A stretch of 64,000 bases of DNA from Rhyzopertha dominica (GCA_025024175.1 QCXZ01000138.1:46099092-46163091), one strand, 5' to 3'. Shown: positions 1-12,734, numbered from the stretch's first letter. Numbers and translations are program-made. The notes: generated by a model from the letters alone, not told the origin.

Positions 1-1800
1 CTCCCATTGCCCATTAGGATTTTTTCCTCAAAAAGCCGTGTGAAAGTATTTAATTGCACCACTGGTAATTGATACTACTTAAGTGGTGCTACTTCCTAGT
101 TCAAGCAACGTAAAATTATCACGTATTACAGTTACGCAGCAAATTTAGAAATCGCACTTGTGTTTAAAAATCAAATGGCACTGTAACTTTCAGTTCGAAG
201 TATCTCGTGGTATACTGTCGCTTTCAAGTCAATTTTATTTTTATTTTGAGGTGACAAGCTCAAGGTCGAAAAAATACTCGCGGTTCTCTACAGCTACTAT
301 ACGAAAAACAGTTTAGTATATCTACCTAGCTATTTAAACAATACGGCACCAGGTCAATTTTTTATGCCAAGTTTTTATTTCAATTCAAAGCGAAACCAAG
401 TCATTTGAACTTAAATACACAAGGGGTAAGTAATATTATTTTACCAATAAAATTTGATATTTCCTGTTGAGCGATGCTATGATTATACATACTGCAATCT
501 AGACAAATTTAAACATGGATAAGTTGATTTTTTTAATGGAACGGTACCAATGTTTTTACGTGACTAATACAAACTTAAAATCACTTTCATATGATACATG
601 TTTGTCGCTTTGTGGTGATTTTCGAGAAATTTACGAACAACTGGATTTNTTTTCAGTTGATATAGTTACAATAGCATTTGACAGTTGACAGCGATTGTTT
701 CCTAGGAGTTTAGGAAAATTCGCATTCAAGTGTACGTGAAATAAGTACCATGCTCGACAATGGAAAATCCTGCAGCACAGGTACAATCCTTACCACATCA
801 GAAATTGCTGTAAGGCGATTTGGAAAACACTACGTATTTTGGCCAATTATCTTATATGTCCTTTCTTTTCCAATGACCAATTTAACTCACAAACGTATAA
901 GTTATTATTTTTTTAAGCAAAAGTTACATAATCTTGAAATGGATATTCCACTCGCAACAATTCAGATATGTCGTTTCAACACGATGGAGTTTATTAATAT
1001 TAGAGGTAAATTAATTTAAATTAAGCCTGTACACAGTAGTTGTTCTGATTATTGACAGTCATTCTTGACAAAACACCAGAATTTTGGTACTTCTGACTGG
1101 TCAGTTGCTGTCTGATGGGTCCCAAAAGAAGGAAATTGGGGTCGGAAGCTCAAACTGATGAGCCAAAGCAGACAAATCTATTTATTTACAAAGCGATTAA
1201 CCTAGACAGAAATTCCAGTTTTTCACAAATTTCTCAATAATCGTAAGCACCATATAGCAAGAAGTTTGTATCAAGTAAAAGGACCTTAGTTCTGTATCTA
1301 ACAAGTAAAAATACTGGCGTCGTTCTAGTTAAAAGAAATCAAGTTACCCACGTTTGAATTTGTTAGCTAATACTCTCAATTTAGTATTTACATATATAGC
1401 AAAAGAGACTACACCAACAGCAAATGTCTACGAAGACGGAATAAAAAAAATTGAAAGCAGCTATGTATATACTAAAAAGACCTCACAATAGTTTATTTAC
1501 TCACCAAACTTTGCTTAAGGTATGAATTGTTCCAGCCATAGTCAATAAATAAGACTACAACATCCGCCTTACAATCCCCACCCTGTGACTATAATATTTT
1601 TCTAAAATTAAATGAAAAACCACTTTTGACAGGTCGTTCCATTTTATCGAACAATGATGTAAAAGACGATGTGGAAGAATTTTTTTCTAAGGCATCATAG
1701 CCTTGGAAGATGTGTGTCAGTGTTATAGTTCTTACGCTGAAAAATACAATAATCATTGTTGTTTCTACTTCTACCATAGCTTGGTAGATAACATAAAACA
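1..1800. other. Window start: AT-rich, no gene recognised
   Basis: One 89-codon ORF (750-1019) has an unremarkable composition, and no motif or splice context supports it. No inverted repeats or RNA genes were seen. One N call near 649. Confidence 0.4.
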
Positions 1801-1929
1801 TCCCTTCGTATAAAGTTCGATTAGCGCCACCTGACTTCTTTTCATGCCGAAAATTAAAAAAACGCCCAAACGGAGCGCGGTTTTGCCGATGGTAACTAAC
1901 CGAAAGAGGGTACCGATGACAATCCTCTT

Positions 1930-2350
1930 TTTGTTTCCTACCAATTAAGGGTGGGCCTCTTAATTGCACAAACTGGCAACACCTCCCCGCCGTCGCACCC
2001 GACTTTTTCCCATGCTCTCATTTTTCGGAGTGCCTGCATCGGGGGTGACCATCCCCTGTGCGTTACAGGGGTGGAAATGCAGATGCGGATTCTGCGTGGG
2101 GCCACCGAAAAGACGGTTTAAACTTATTCCCGGGGTGCGTCACCCTCGGGAAGCGGGAGGGAGAAGGAGGGGGTCGCTCCGTTGTCTGTTCGAGCCCTGA
2201 AATATGCAGTGGGCTTTGTCTGCACGATGGGGTGGGTAAAAATAGATCGACGAGTCTGGCGGTCGTTTCGGGAAATCGGAAATCGCACCCAATCGATGAC
2301 GGGCCACGGGGAAAAACGAGTTTTCCATGTGCACTGATAACGGTGAAATT
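1930..2350. other. GC/CpG-rich island in AT-rich DNA
   Basis: An abrupt rise in GC with many CpG dinucleotides and overlapping ORFs on both strands (78, 98 and 64 codons), none recognisable. It contains a hairpin CCCCTGT-ACAGGGG with a five-base loop near 2,052-2,070. Promoter island, first exon of an unseen gene, or the GC-rich 5' region of a mobile element are all possible. Confidence 0.35.
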
Positions 2351-2599
2351 GTGAAGGTTATGTCGATTTTACTTATCGTAATGAATAGGGAAGACTTTAG
2401 TTAATGGGCAAAAAAGCGGCTAATATAAAATATAAATATAATAAGGCATAAGTTTTGCTGATAAACTACACAAAACAATAGTAACTAGCTTTGATAACTA
2501 GTACTAATACAATAAAAGATCAAGGTTTAGGTGTTAATATAAATTTTAATTTAAATGTATTCCCATATTCAGACTTATAGAGGTCATCTCATTCTTATT

Positions 2600-2960
2600 T
2601 TTATCAATGGTATTTGTTATGGCTTTAAGAATTCCAAATTTTCGTTGAATGCAGATGATTTAAAAATTACTAGATCTATTCGATGTCAGGATGACTGCGA
2701 AAATTACAAAATGACATCTCAAATATTATGAGTATTATCAACACAAAAGACCGTTTTTTACTTAGGTGTGGAGCTAGATTCCAAATTAAGCTTTGAAGCA
2801 CATATAGATAACATGATTAGCAGATCTCATAAGGCCGTAGAGTCATTAACTTTGGAGTTGAGTGTGACTATAAACTCAGCCGCTTATCATTTGCTATTAA
2901 TAACTGCAACTGGCAAGTACTACGAGACAAATGCCCCTCTTGTGTGAATGAAGAAGGAAT
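2600..2960 (+). mobile_element. Decayed LINE RT fragment
   Basis: The plus strand encodes LNADDLKITRSI (degraded motif C, YADDLKI type), followed after a gap by YLGVELDSKLSFEAHIDNMI, the motif E region of CR1/Jockey-like reverse transcriptases. Frames are shifted and both ends are lost. Confidence 0.7.
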
Positions 2961-4800
2961 ACGACACGCACTTTGCGCATATTGATATTTTTGCGTTATC
3001 GCTTTCTCCGGCCATTAGGACTTAGTAATCATTGTTCCTTTGCATAGTCTTTGATTCAAAAAGTTCTCGTTATATATCTGACAGTTTTTGTGATAACTTC
3101 TCTCTTTTTGATTTTTTTCTTTGCTATCATGAATGGTATTTTTTTGCTCACTTTTATACTTGGTTACAAATTGTAAAAGAGAGTTTGCATTTTGTGCAAC
3201 TCTTATATTAACTTTTATTAGCAATTTTTCATATAGAATACGCAAGATCTTACAACTCACTCCCAGTAAAACTAAGAAGTACGAGACTAAGCTTATTTAA
3301 AATAAAACTTTACAATAATCCATTAAAAAAACTGAACAGTTCTGATTGACATTTACTAATTCTTTTTATATATTTTTCCTCCTATACTTCGTTCATCTGA
3401 ATTGAGATAACTGCTTTTTGACAGAAAGTAAATAATGGATATTTTTTTTAAATATATAAATATTGGTAAATAACTAATTAGGAAACAATTTATGACAGGG
3501 TTGCTGAATATGTGCTTCCATGGCATAGATACTAACTAAAAAACTAACTGGGTTTACATGAGAACTCTGAAGTTTTCGCAATGGAAGAACTGCGTTGATA
3601 ATTTGCATTTTTGTAATTTAATGTTTTTGATGGGATCTTACTTCTTTTTGTTGGTAGTTCTTTTTTCTTGCAGGGTAATATTTCTTGCAAGTCAACTATG
3701 TATTTTCTTAAAGCCCATTCTCTGTCTCTATTGGTCTTCTTCGGAGGCTTTAATGTAATAACTTTAACAAGTCTGAATGGAAAGTGCTTCTAAGTCGATT
3801 ATATTCAGAGATCAAAGAATACGACTAAAGTTTTAGAAAACAGAAGTGAATTTTCTAAATGTATCAATTTCTTCTTCCTTTAGGGGCTAAACACTAATTG
3901 AATGGAAAATATGAAGTTTGTGTGTTTGCCAGAAGTACCTAAGAATTTTTATAATCGGTGAATGAGTGAGCATCAGTGACAAAATTAAAGAAGTTCGACC
4001 GGTAATAGTTCGAAAACCATAGGTATAAGTAGTATGTAAATATGGAATATAGCTAGTTATAGTATGTCCTTTTGGCCACTGACAATTCTGGCTTATAGCT
4101 TTACCCCAAACGAAGTTACAGGAGGGTTGAAAGCGCCCTGAGCAAAGTATGGTACAGCTGTGATTTTGCTCGATTGGTATAAATAAAATAAATAAAAAGG
4201 AAGGCATTTTAAAATCTTATCCACTATTCTAGTTTAACTGTCTACGTACTAGAATATTAAGAAGTATTAAAAGCTTAAAGTTAAAATAATCGTAACTTAC
4301 TCTATATATGACTCCGTATGAACTATGGAGTATGGAACTTCAACTCACCTGGAAAGAGAAATATTCTATTAGTGTTAGATACGCTAATATAAACATGTTT
4401 TCTTTCAAATAAATATCATAATACACTTGTGTTACAAACTATTAAAAATCAGGGCTTATTTCAAACGTTTAATTAATTATTAATCTACTTTCACGTCATC
4501 TAATGTGAAAATGCTAGATCTTGACGCTCATTCATCACTAATGAACGAGATGCGAAACGGGGCCTCTAGTAGCATAGCTGTTAGTGTACTATTAACAAAT
4601 TTTTACATTTAATATAGTCAAAGTTTACGGCGTGGAATACAAAAAACGCGTCAATCATCATATTATACGGCAACAATTTAATTCACTCTTACAGCTGTGA
4701 TTCTGCACGAGGGGGATGTAGGATAGCAACCCCCAAAAGATTTTAAACGGCACATGAAGTCAATAACCCCTCCATTTCGTACCCAGGGTACTTCAATTGT
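2961..4800. other. AT-rich stretch without recognised features
   Basis: Only short ORFs (at most 106 codons) without motifs. No inverted-repeat element was found by eye. Confidence 0.4.
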
Positions 4801-4812
4801 AGTAAAAAAGCA

Positions 4813-4835
4813 TATACAGGGTGTCTGGAAATATT
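4813..4835. repeat. Solo transposon-end-like motif
   Basis: TATACAGGGTGTCTGGAAA resembles the outer ends of the Tc1/mariner-like elements elsewhere in this window (CAGGGTGTCC core after TA). I found no partner end in the next few kilobases, where a LINE fragment follows, so it may be an orphan end. Confidence 0.35.
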
Positions 4836-4959
4836 TCATAAACTAAACGATAGATGACATTTTTGACGGCTGTCTATTGTATCTCAGATATTTGAATATA
4901 ATGCTCGGTCTACTAGATAGTCAAGTAAATCTGGATCTAGCGAAAAAATGATGTCGTTT

Positions 4960-5800
4960 AGATTGTGCCAAGGCTTGACCATGGTACACTTTTAAATAAA
5001 CTAGATGATTTTTGGCATTACTGTGAATAAAGTCCTCAGTGGGAAATCTGATCTCTGACCAATATACTCCAAGAATGGGTGTACCGTAAGGTAGCAAGTT
5101 GGGACCCTTGCTCTTCAATCTTTTTGTCATCAATGACCTGCCCCAGTGCGTCAAGAAGTTTGCTCTATGAAATGATTTTAAAATAGCTATGTGTGTCCTC
5201 GAATCTGGATTGTTCTCTTCTGCAGAATGATCTAAATTCGGTTGTCTCGTATATAAGAAGAGTGAATTTCACTAACGTAAATTATGCCAATGAAGGGATA
5301 TGTTTAAAATGAAAAATTGAAGTGAGAGATTTGATGTATATTTTATAGAAATTTGGTAAGTAGTATGGCCCTAGTTATTGTCATATCGTGAACAAGGCAT
5401 ATAAGATTCTAGGATTTATAATCAGGAACAGCAGGAATTTTGATTATTCGATTGTGTAATAGCCTTGTTAGACCGCATTCAGAATATGCATCTATGCTTA
5501 TACGATCTCCAACTGCAGAATCAAATAGTAACAATAACGAAAAAGTTCAAAAACATTTAGATATCTGCACTATAAAAAAGAAGAAAAACAGATTATAACC
5601 CTTCATGGTTTCTTATAGTTATGTACTTTTGAACTGGTGGCATTGGCAGATAGGAGAAAAATGCATGCTGCGATATTTTTTCATCAAGCAACTAATATTG
5701 AGTACAGAGTATGCAATTTTGCTGTTCACCCTTAGGGGTGTTTGCAAAGAGTAGATTAAATAAATATCCAAATCCTAAATATACGAGTTTTATTTCAAAT
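4960..5800 (+). mobile_element. Decayed LINE RT fragment (Jockey/CR1-like)
   Basis: In shifted plus frames: GSKLGPLLFNLFVINDLPQC (motif B and following), then NKAYKILGFIIRNSRNFDYS and RPHSEYASML-RSPTAESN, then LADRRKMHAAIFFHQATN. These are the thumb and C-terminal blocks of such elements. Stops are frequent. Confidence 0.75.
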
Positions 5801-5892
5801 AAACCTCCTCCAGATATTCTTTAGTTTACACACAAATAAGATATCCCGGTTCTTAAAGGTGAATTTTAAGTGATTATAGCAAAATATACCAA

Positions 5893-6877
5893 AAGGGTGG
5901 TTATTCTGGACTTCCTAGGAAATGTCAGTTCCTAAGAGAGAAATGATATTTCACTTTCTCTTGCATTTTCCTACAGTAAAGTTTGGTATTCTTGGCTTGG
6001 GATGAACACCAACTCGCATAGGAAATTAGTAGACAACATTGCCAATGCTAATACGATGCCTCATGCTTGTTGCTGATTATCAATAACCAATCAGAGTGGT
6101 CACAATAAGACGTGAGGTGGTCAGAATTTGATTTGTGAAAACGTCACCCACTCGTTAAAAATTTGTTCATTGCGAAAAACATTGCACACTTCCTAAAATG
6201 CCTTACTCGCTAAGGATTGATTGGCTGTAAATAAATTTGAACCAGTAATTTTCTGCTGGTAACTTCCGCATGGAAAAAAGGAAGTGCGCAAAAAGCAAGC
6301 TAATCATAAACATAGACCACGAAAAGTCTCACTGTTTTTATACTATAACGTACCAATAGGTGATTAATACGCCATTTTTTTAAATGCCTTTGAGATCGAA
6401 ACACAAGCTCGTTCTTTTCAATAACTTAATTGTATTTGTAGCAGTAGCATAATCAATACTTAATGTTTGTGTACCTACAAGGTTTTTTAATGTTATTATT
6501 TCAAATACAGCAGTATATTAGCACAGCAACTTATTAAAATCTGATATAAAATATTAAATTAATATATTCGGGCACTTTGATTATCTCACTTCTATGTTAA
6601 ATACAAGTTACATCGTTTTACTCTTAAATCCTTCGTATTATAGAATATCACAAAATCATTGACATTCTAAACAGTTCAATAATGACACTGACAGTAAGCA
6701 CAGTAACAGCTTAGTGAGAAATCGCTTTTCTCTTACAAAATAGCAGAAGGATTTAATTTCCTAGGAAACCTGATGAAAGAGAATGTTCACGATTTCAAGA
6801 ATACCAAATTTATTGTACCAGGAGATTTCTGCCTACTTTCTCATAGGAAATGAGTCCAGAATAGCCACCCTAATGTC
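5893..6877. mobile_element. DNA element of the AGGGTGG-end family (family B, longer copy)
   Basis: The ends are GGGTGGTTATTCTGGACT at the left and GGGTGGCTATTCTGGACT at the right (complement), followed by further paired blocks (TTGGTATTCTTG on both sides, GAGAAAG). Size about 985 bp. The internal part (about 6,000-6,640) is absent from the copy at 56,333-56,672. No transposase frame was found, so even this longer copy is non-autonomous. Confidence 0.72.
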
Positions 6878-7019
6878 AAGTTAGCTTTCATTAAGAGAAG
6901 TTGAAAAATATGGAACATCTCATTCAAACCATTTGTACAAATCGCAACCTGATCAGGTACTTATCGATCACCCAATTAGAGTTACAATAATTTTCAAATT
7001 TAGAAACTCAAACACACAA

Positions 7020-7240
7020 CGGCGTGATTCATCGAAGCGGGAAAGCTTCCGAGGACGTTTCTCGCTTTTCCGCCGTCTCCCGTGAAGTTTTCTCCTTGGG
7101 AGAGAGAATTATATCGAGGCCACAAGAGTTTTCGCAGACCTGGAAAAGTCCGGGTCCGACTGAATTGCAAATAGCTCCATTGTTTCAACGAACAACGTAT
7201 CCTGCACAGCCGTGTGACTAAGCGGTGCACACGTGTTTAT
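7020..7240. other. GC-richer patch, unassigned
   Basis: Two antisense ORFs (65 and 76 codons) cover the same bases, which shows the effect of composition rather than a gene. CpG content is above background. A first exon or promoter is possible; nothing was recognised. Confidence 0.3.
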
Positions 7241-7636
7241 TTTTATATTTATCGCTGTACGAAGGACTTTCTCTAATCGAATTAATAACGCAATTAGCAG
7301 TATCGGACGAAAATTAGATAATTTTTAGAGTCAACTGGCGCTGACTTTACTACAGCTGGATAAGTGGGAATATTGGAAAGTCCAAAGTATGCAATTCTGC
7401 ATATTAAATGTGGTTTTCAACAACAAATCTTCAGTTTGTTGACCATATTACAAAAGACAAGTTTTTGAAAAGATCAACACGTAAATATAACTGATGGGTT
7501 CTCTAATGCCCTTTTATAAAATCAGTTTTTTTTAAATAATAAGTGCAGCACGAATAATAATTTGCACTAAAATACAGCAAGTATCTTATAATTTTGGAGG
7601 AATTTAACGATTATGAACTTTTACCTATTAATAATA

Positions 7637-8273
7637 CACTATAGCCCCCCTTGAATTATCAGTTTTCTTGGCCAAAAGCAGACGTCATTTAATGTATCTT
7701 GCAAGAAGGATAAAAGAATAATTTATTAATAATTTCCATAATTTAGAGACAATTTTTAAAATTGCTCAAAAATTTCGCCCAGAGCTGCAAGAAGAATTAT
7801 TGGTACAGCGAGTAACACTTTTAAAAGTCGAAAAAGAATTGTCGAAGAGTGCGGGGCTTGATGTTTTAAAATGGACTATAGGGAGGGTTCTGAAGAAAAG
7901 TGAACATAGTGTACGCCGAAAACTAAAAAAATGTCGATGGCTTGAACTGGCAACCAAAATGTCGAATTGTTAGAATGCCCCTCTTGTTCACATGACATAA
8001 ACCCGATTGAAAACCTTTGGCGTATCTTAGTTCGGCAAGTATATGCTGATAACCGACAGTATGCCACCATAAATGAACTCAAAAATTCATTAGAAGAGGT
8101 TTAGGCCAATTTGGAACTAAGAATATGAAATAATTTTATTGGAAGCATGAATTCTAGAATTTTTGAGCTAACTAGGAAGAATTGAAGAATGGAGGACAAA
8201 CCCATTATTAATTTTCGAAGGTTTTGATAAAATTTGTTCAATTCTGTGTGAAACTTAGATGGGGCTATAGTTG
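7637..8273 (+). mobile_element. Tc1-like element, deleted, with terminal inverted repeats
   Basis: The left end CACTATAGCCCC and right end (complement) CAACTATAGCCCC are each flanked by TA. The plus strand carries HKPD-PIENLWRILVRQVYADN followed by NELKNSLEEV and NSRIFELTRKN, the C-terminal part of a Tc1 transposase around and after the third catalytic residue. The N-terminal half is lost and frames are broken. Confidence 0.78.
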
Positions 8274-8279
8274 TACACC

Positions 8280-8983
8280 AGTCCAATTTAAAAACTTATT
8301 TTATAAAATACGGGAACTGTTAATTAAAGACTACTCTTGTTAGTTACATTAATTTACATTTGCATTTGACGAAGACGAACTTAAAATTCAGGATGGAGTT
8401 ATAGTTATACTCCCCACAGTATATTAAGTACTATTTCCAATAGACATCGGTTATAGTTATCAGACATGTCCTCAACGTTCCCTTCAATTGCACAATCTTC
8501 TTTATTGTTACTTTTTGTCAGTAACTTTGTACACACTTTATATCACATTTTTAAGAGAAAATGCTTGCTGTGAAGGTACAAATATGTCAGAAATAGTAAT
8601 AACTTTAAAACATCAAGACGAAATGTTAAATGCTGCGGAAATTACACAGCAAATCCTTAATTTCTCTAACAAAATGCACACTACGAAGTAAGTCTCTGTG
8701 CATATCGTTCGGCCTCTAGTTTGACTTCATGGCAACGGCAGGAATACAGTCACCGGCTCATTAGACTGTAGAATGCTCCGACTGATCACCCTGCAGTTAA
8801 GTATATAAGAATACTCGATACTGTTATAAAGAAATCCACCGGTACGCTTGTAAAAACAAATCACGACGCAGCTTCAATGAGGTGCTTATTAATTTCCAAG
8901 TATCGCCAGTCTAACTATTCAACATGTGAAGCTACCAACTTCCCCCAGCACCCAGTCGAGTAATAATTCCTAACGGTCCAATC
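8280..8983. other. AT-rich stretch after the Tc1-like element
   Basis: It holds one 67-codon plus ORF (8488-8691) without motifs. A small imperfect palindrome GGAGT...ACTCC lies near 8,394-8,412. Nothing else stood out. Confidence 0.35.
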
Positions 8984-9127
8984 ATGAGCCACTCAACATC
9001 CATACCACGAACACTGGTCAACCGATATGACGCTAATGCTAATTTTTCCAGCGACCGGCCACTTGATGAGAATCGCATTCCGGTAACAAGAAGGCGAGTC
9101 GTCGAATTACATAAGCGGTTTCCCTGA
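8984..9127 (+). other. Small ORF, 47 codons, unrecognised
   Basis: ATG to TGA encoding MSHSTSIPRTLVNRYDANAN, then FSSDRPLDENRIPVTRRRVV and ELHKRFP. GC and residue composition differ from the neighbouring AT-rich DNA. The basic run TRRRVVELHKRF looks helix-forming. No upstream extension: a stop lies 10 codons before. It could be a small peptide gene, an exon, or a piece of a mobile-element protein. Confidence 0.3.
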
Positions 9128-9129
9128 AT

Positions 9130-10330
9130 TCAATTACCTCTTGCAGAGGCCACTTTTATCCTTGTAATAAGGTATGCTAGATAAGGGTAGACACAAAAAT
9201 GACACAGATACCCAGAGGTTTCGTGGTATTATTTGATATTTGAAACTTAATGAAATGAGTCATGTTTCATCTGAAATTATGCATTGGGAATTAGTAACAG
9301 CCGTTTGCATTTCTCTTAAGACCTTAACCATTTTCCAAGACTTATCTTTTACTTGAAAATGAAGGAATAGAGGTTTTTTCTTGTTCGAGAGTTACATCGT
9401 TGATACAATCTCTGAAGTAAGCATACTAATTTATAACAGTCCCATAGATAATTTCTTGTACATCCTCTATAAGATTAAGTCACGAATACTAAATTTATTG
9501 GTAGGTTTCAACTGTTTACACAGAGATACCAATGTGAATGTAACCCATTATGCGTATAAAAGTAAAGTGAACAGGTAATACACGATAAGATAATCGCTCA
9601 ATTCAGACCATCCTCTTTGGTACACACGAAAACACTCCCAAATTGCAAAACTTTGCATATCGAGCTTTCTTCAAACATGCGATAAAATTTACTGGAAATA
9701 TGTAAAATTTGCACATCCATAACATCTTAGTAAAATATTCAAATAGGTGATAGTATATATCAAAATAAACAAAAAAGATGGGTCCGCAAAGTAACGATTT
9801 CGGAAATATGGATGGATATTTTTACCTTTTTTATTTTACAGAAACTTGCACTTATCATACTTGACTGTTGTCAATGTAGAATTAACCGTATTAAACAAAT
9901 AAAATATTCCGATCATATCTAATCATTCTATATTTTCAAATCTGGCGTTGGCCATTGTTTCAGCATTTACTTACTCACACTTTCGTAAGTTGCAAAATAA
10001 TTAATGTATTGTATTCTGAAACTTCAGATTTGAGAGATGTATTCTGCAGCTGTTTGTAAGTTTTACTTCCATGACCGCCTATATTTTTTACCCCTAAATA
10101 ATATCTACCAAATTTTAAAAAGTGGCTGTATCTTTTTTTATTTATTAAGATAAATAGAGAAAATTATATATTTTTAAAAAGCACAAAAATATTATTTTTG
10201 ATGGAGTCATGGCCAACTATGGTTTTTATACGAAAACACAAGTTTGATCTATATCTCTAAAAAAGTTTGCAATACGAAAAAACAGTAAAAAAGAAAAATA
10301 TGATTCCGTGAAAAAAGCAGTATTTTTTCA
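9130..10330. other. AT-rich stretch, nothing recognised
   Basis: Short ORFs only. Its last 300 bases may belong to the 3' end of the transposon that follows, but I could not find a terminal repeat there. Confidence 0.35.
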
Positions 10331-10340
10331 CATTTACATT

Positions 10341-11680
10341 ACAGAAGATGTTCAAAATGTTCCGCATTCTTTGTAGCATATTTGGAGGTAAGTTCTGAAT
10401 TTCTGCCCTGATTCGCCCTTTTGAATCTTCTGCATTATGTGGCCGATCAGCATAAATACGATTTTTCAGATACCCCCACAGGAAAAAGTCAAGCGGAGTC
10501 AGATCAGGGGAATGTACCGGTCATTCTATCGCTCCGCGCCTACCAATCCATTTGTCTGGAAATATCGCATTCAAATATCCACGAACGTTGACTGCAAAAT
10601 GGGGCGGTGCACCGTCTTGCTGAAAACCATATCTGTTCAGAAGGACGCGCAGCATCTTCACGAAAGGGAACATGCAAATAAGTTCTGGTATAATATGTTA
10701 GCGCAAGAGCTGCAAATACTTGACCGCATTCAAATTTCCATCGATGAAAAAAAGGCCCAATAATGTGCTCACCGATAATACCTCCAGATATTCACTTTCT
10801 GAGGGTGTTGTGTGTGGACTTATTCCATCCAATATAGATTTGTGTCCGACCAATACCTTCAATTATGTCTATTCACATTACCATTGAGGCAAAAAGTCGC
10901 TTAATCAGAAAACATAATCCAATTTAAAATGTTTCTATCTTCATCTATCATATTCATAGCAATTTCGCAAAATTCTATCCTACGATCGAAATCATCTCGC
11001 TCAGCTCTTGTAATAAGTGAATTTTGTATGGATAAAACTTGTCTTTTTTCAAAATTTTCTGAACAGATTTGCTAATATGGTGAGTGAGAGCACGCTGTTG
11101 TACGGAACACTTGGGATTCTCTTGCACATCTAACAGGACCTTCAAGCTACTTTCCTCACTCCTAGCAACTTTTGGACGTCCTGGTTTTTCGATGATTTTT
11201 AACAATGCCGGTTTCATCAAAACCTTGCAATGTTTTAATAACTGTTGATCTGGCATTTGATTCACGATCTTCATAAATTACATTGTAGAGTACAACTACT
11301 TCCGAATAACTTCGCCTTCTATCCCCATAATCATCATCAAAATTTCGTGTTTCATATTCAGTTAACTGAGGCATTGCGGAATGGAGACACCTGGAGTTTT
11401 TGTTCTTACTTAGGAAAACGAATATGGTTTTTATCCCGAAGTTTTTTGCAAGACCCAAGTTTGTTATCACACTTTTCTCAACAGAAGCAATAAATTGTAC
11501 AAGTGTGATATATTTTTGAAATCAGGAAAAAATATACTCTTCAATGATGTGCCTTTTGACCCCCCCTCCCCTCCAGAAAAAGCATTTTAATTACCCATAG
11601 GACCACGCACAAATTCAGAAAAATCGGTCGAACGGAACCTGAAATATCCTGCTGGTTCCATACTCTGTAGCGACCCTGTA
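10341..11680 (-). mobile_element. Tc3-like transposon with DUF4817-type N-terminus, decayed (copy 1)
   Basis: The minus strand starts at ATG 11374 with MPQLTEYETRNFDDDYGDRR and RSYSEVVVLYNVIY, the helix-turn-helix leader typical of this insect transposase group. It continues through frameshifted KVLLDVQENPKCSVQQRALT, RRIEFCEIAMNMIDEDRNIL and NLYWME-VHTQHPQKVNIWR to a terminal EHFEHLL block near 10,341. There are many stops and frameshifts. The right (5') end is a noncoding leader whose outermost bases (to about 11,680) match, in the same orientation, the right end of copy 2. Confidence 0.82.
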
Positions 11681-11689
11681 GGTACCACT

Positions 11690-11915
11690 ATGACAAATAA
11701 AGTTTGTTATACAGTTCCATTGATGACGGCAATGTTCGAAACCGATAAAAAACCCACGTAATAACCATCAAAAACGAAATTACAAGGCAACAATTCGCAA
11801 TTTCATCCGCTAACTGCGCAATTTGTCTAGCACGCACCCGTTTAAAAAAGCTATTTCTAGGCGACCTCGTATAAAAAAGTTACGCAAAATTTCGGCCGCC
11901 AATCTCCAACCAGGC
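11690..11915. other. Unassigned sequence before the gap
   Basis: Short stretch between the transposon end and the N run. It ends in GC-richer sequence that is cut by the gap. Confidence 0.35.
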
Positions 11916-12015
11916 NNNNNNNNNNNNNNNNNNNNNNNNNNNNNNNNNNNNNNNNNNNNNNNNNNNNNNNNNNNNNNNNNNNNNNNNNNNNNNNNNNNNN
12001 NNNNNNNNNNNNNNN
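11916..12015. other. Assembly gap (100 N)
   Basis: Exactly 100 N, the conventional size for a gap of unknown length. The repeats to the right probably caused it. Confidence 0.95.
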
Positions 12016-12289
12016 AAAAAAAATCCTATAAGCAAATATTCAAACAGTACTCACCTTTTTCTAATGATGGAGCTGTAGTTGAAAAGTATGCGTCTATTGT
12101 GCGGCTTATATATACGAGTATGCTAAGTTATACTTATAAATTATTTAATATTATTGAGGTAATTAAACTATTTATGTGTAAGCTAAATACAATTATAATA
12201 CTCCAAACTGAAATAGTTGTGTGGCTTTTGCACCTTCATAACTCTTTTTAGACCCTAGATATTTTAAATACTTCGACTCGGGCTGTGAA

Positions 12290-12536
12290 TTAAACGAGTG
12301 TCACTTCTTGCGAGAAACATTTATTTAGCCTACTGGGTAGGAATAAAATTCGCTCGTCAACACTTTCGTTGCTGTTCTGAACCTTAATAACCGCACTTGT
12401 GCATAACCCGAATCTAGTCTGCATTTGCTTTATCTTAACAACGGGGTATATAGTACCAATTTTAAGATCATCAGCCTTTATTTGCTGATTTTTCAAATTT
12501 TGGGACCTCGGATGATAATTCATTTAGTGAATCCAT
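12290..12536 (-). CDS. Small OB-fold-like (ssDNA-binding-like) mobile-element gene, probably frameshifted
   Basis: The main frame from ATG 12523 encodes 77 residues with IKADDLKIGTIYPVVKIKQM, then QTRFGLCTSAVIKV and RILFLPSRLNKCF. This L-x-(V/I)G-xx-YP-(I/V)-xxxK-xxxTRFG and FLPxR pattern recurs in multicopy small proteins of arthropod genomes, and the strand-rich layout suggests an OB fold; that assignment is from memory of the pattern only. A second ATG at 12536 opens an overlapping frame (MDSLNELSSEVPKFEKSANK) that looks like the family's usual start, so one indel probably separates N-terminus and body. The frame ends early at 12290. A TATA box lies 120 bases upstream. Confidence 0.5.
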
Positions 12537-12654
12537 TTTAATTTACCTTTTAGTAACTTGTAGCACTACACACACAAAGCACGTTCGTATATTACTCGTA
12601 TAGTCACCAAGCGAGAGACGCAAACTAGCTAACTAACATATACCGAAGCGGGCG

Positions 12655-12664
12655 CTTTATATAC
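12655..12664 (-). promoter_or_regulatory. TATA box of the small OB-fold-like gene
   Basis: On the minus strand GTATATAAAG is followed by a GC-rich GCGCCCGC and then by about 120 bases of leader to the ATG at 12536. This is a convincing core promoter layout for a short gene. Transcription is not shown. Confidence 0.5.
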
Positions 12665-12734
12665 AGTTTACAGCGTGGGAGAGCTAGGGATAAAGGCAGG
12701 TTTGAACCTGTCAGGTCAGGAACAATGGAGCAGG

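Noticed and set aside
7000..7230. Overlapping 65- and 76-codon ORFs as genes
   Set aside because: They cover the same bases on opposite strands and have no motifs; a result of locally higher GC.
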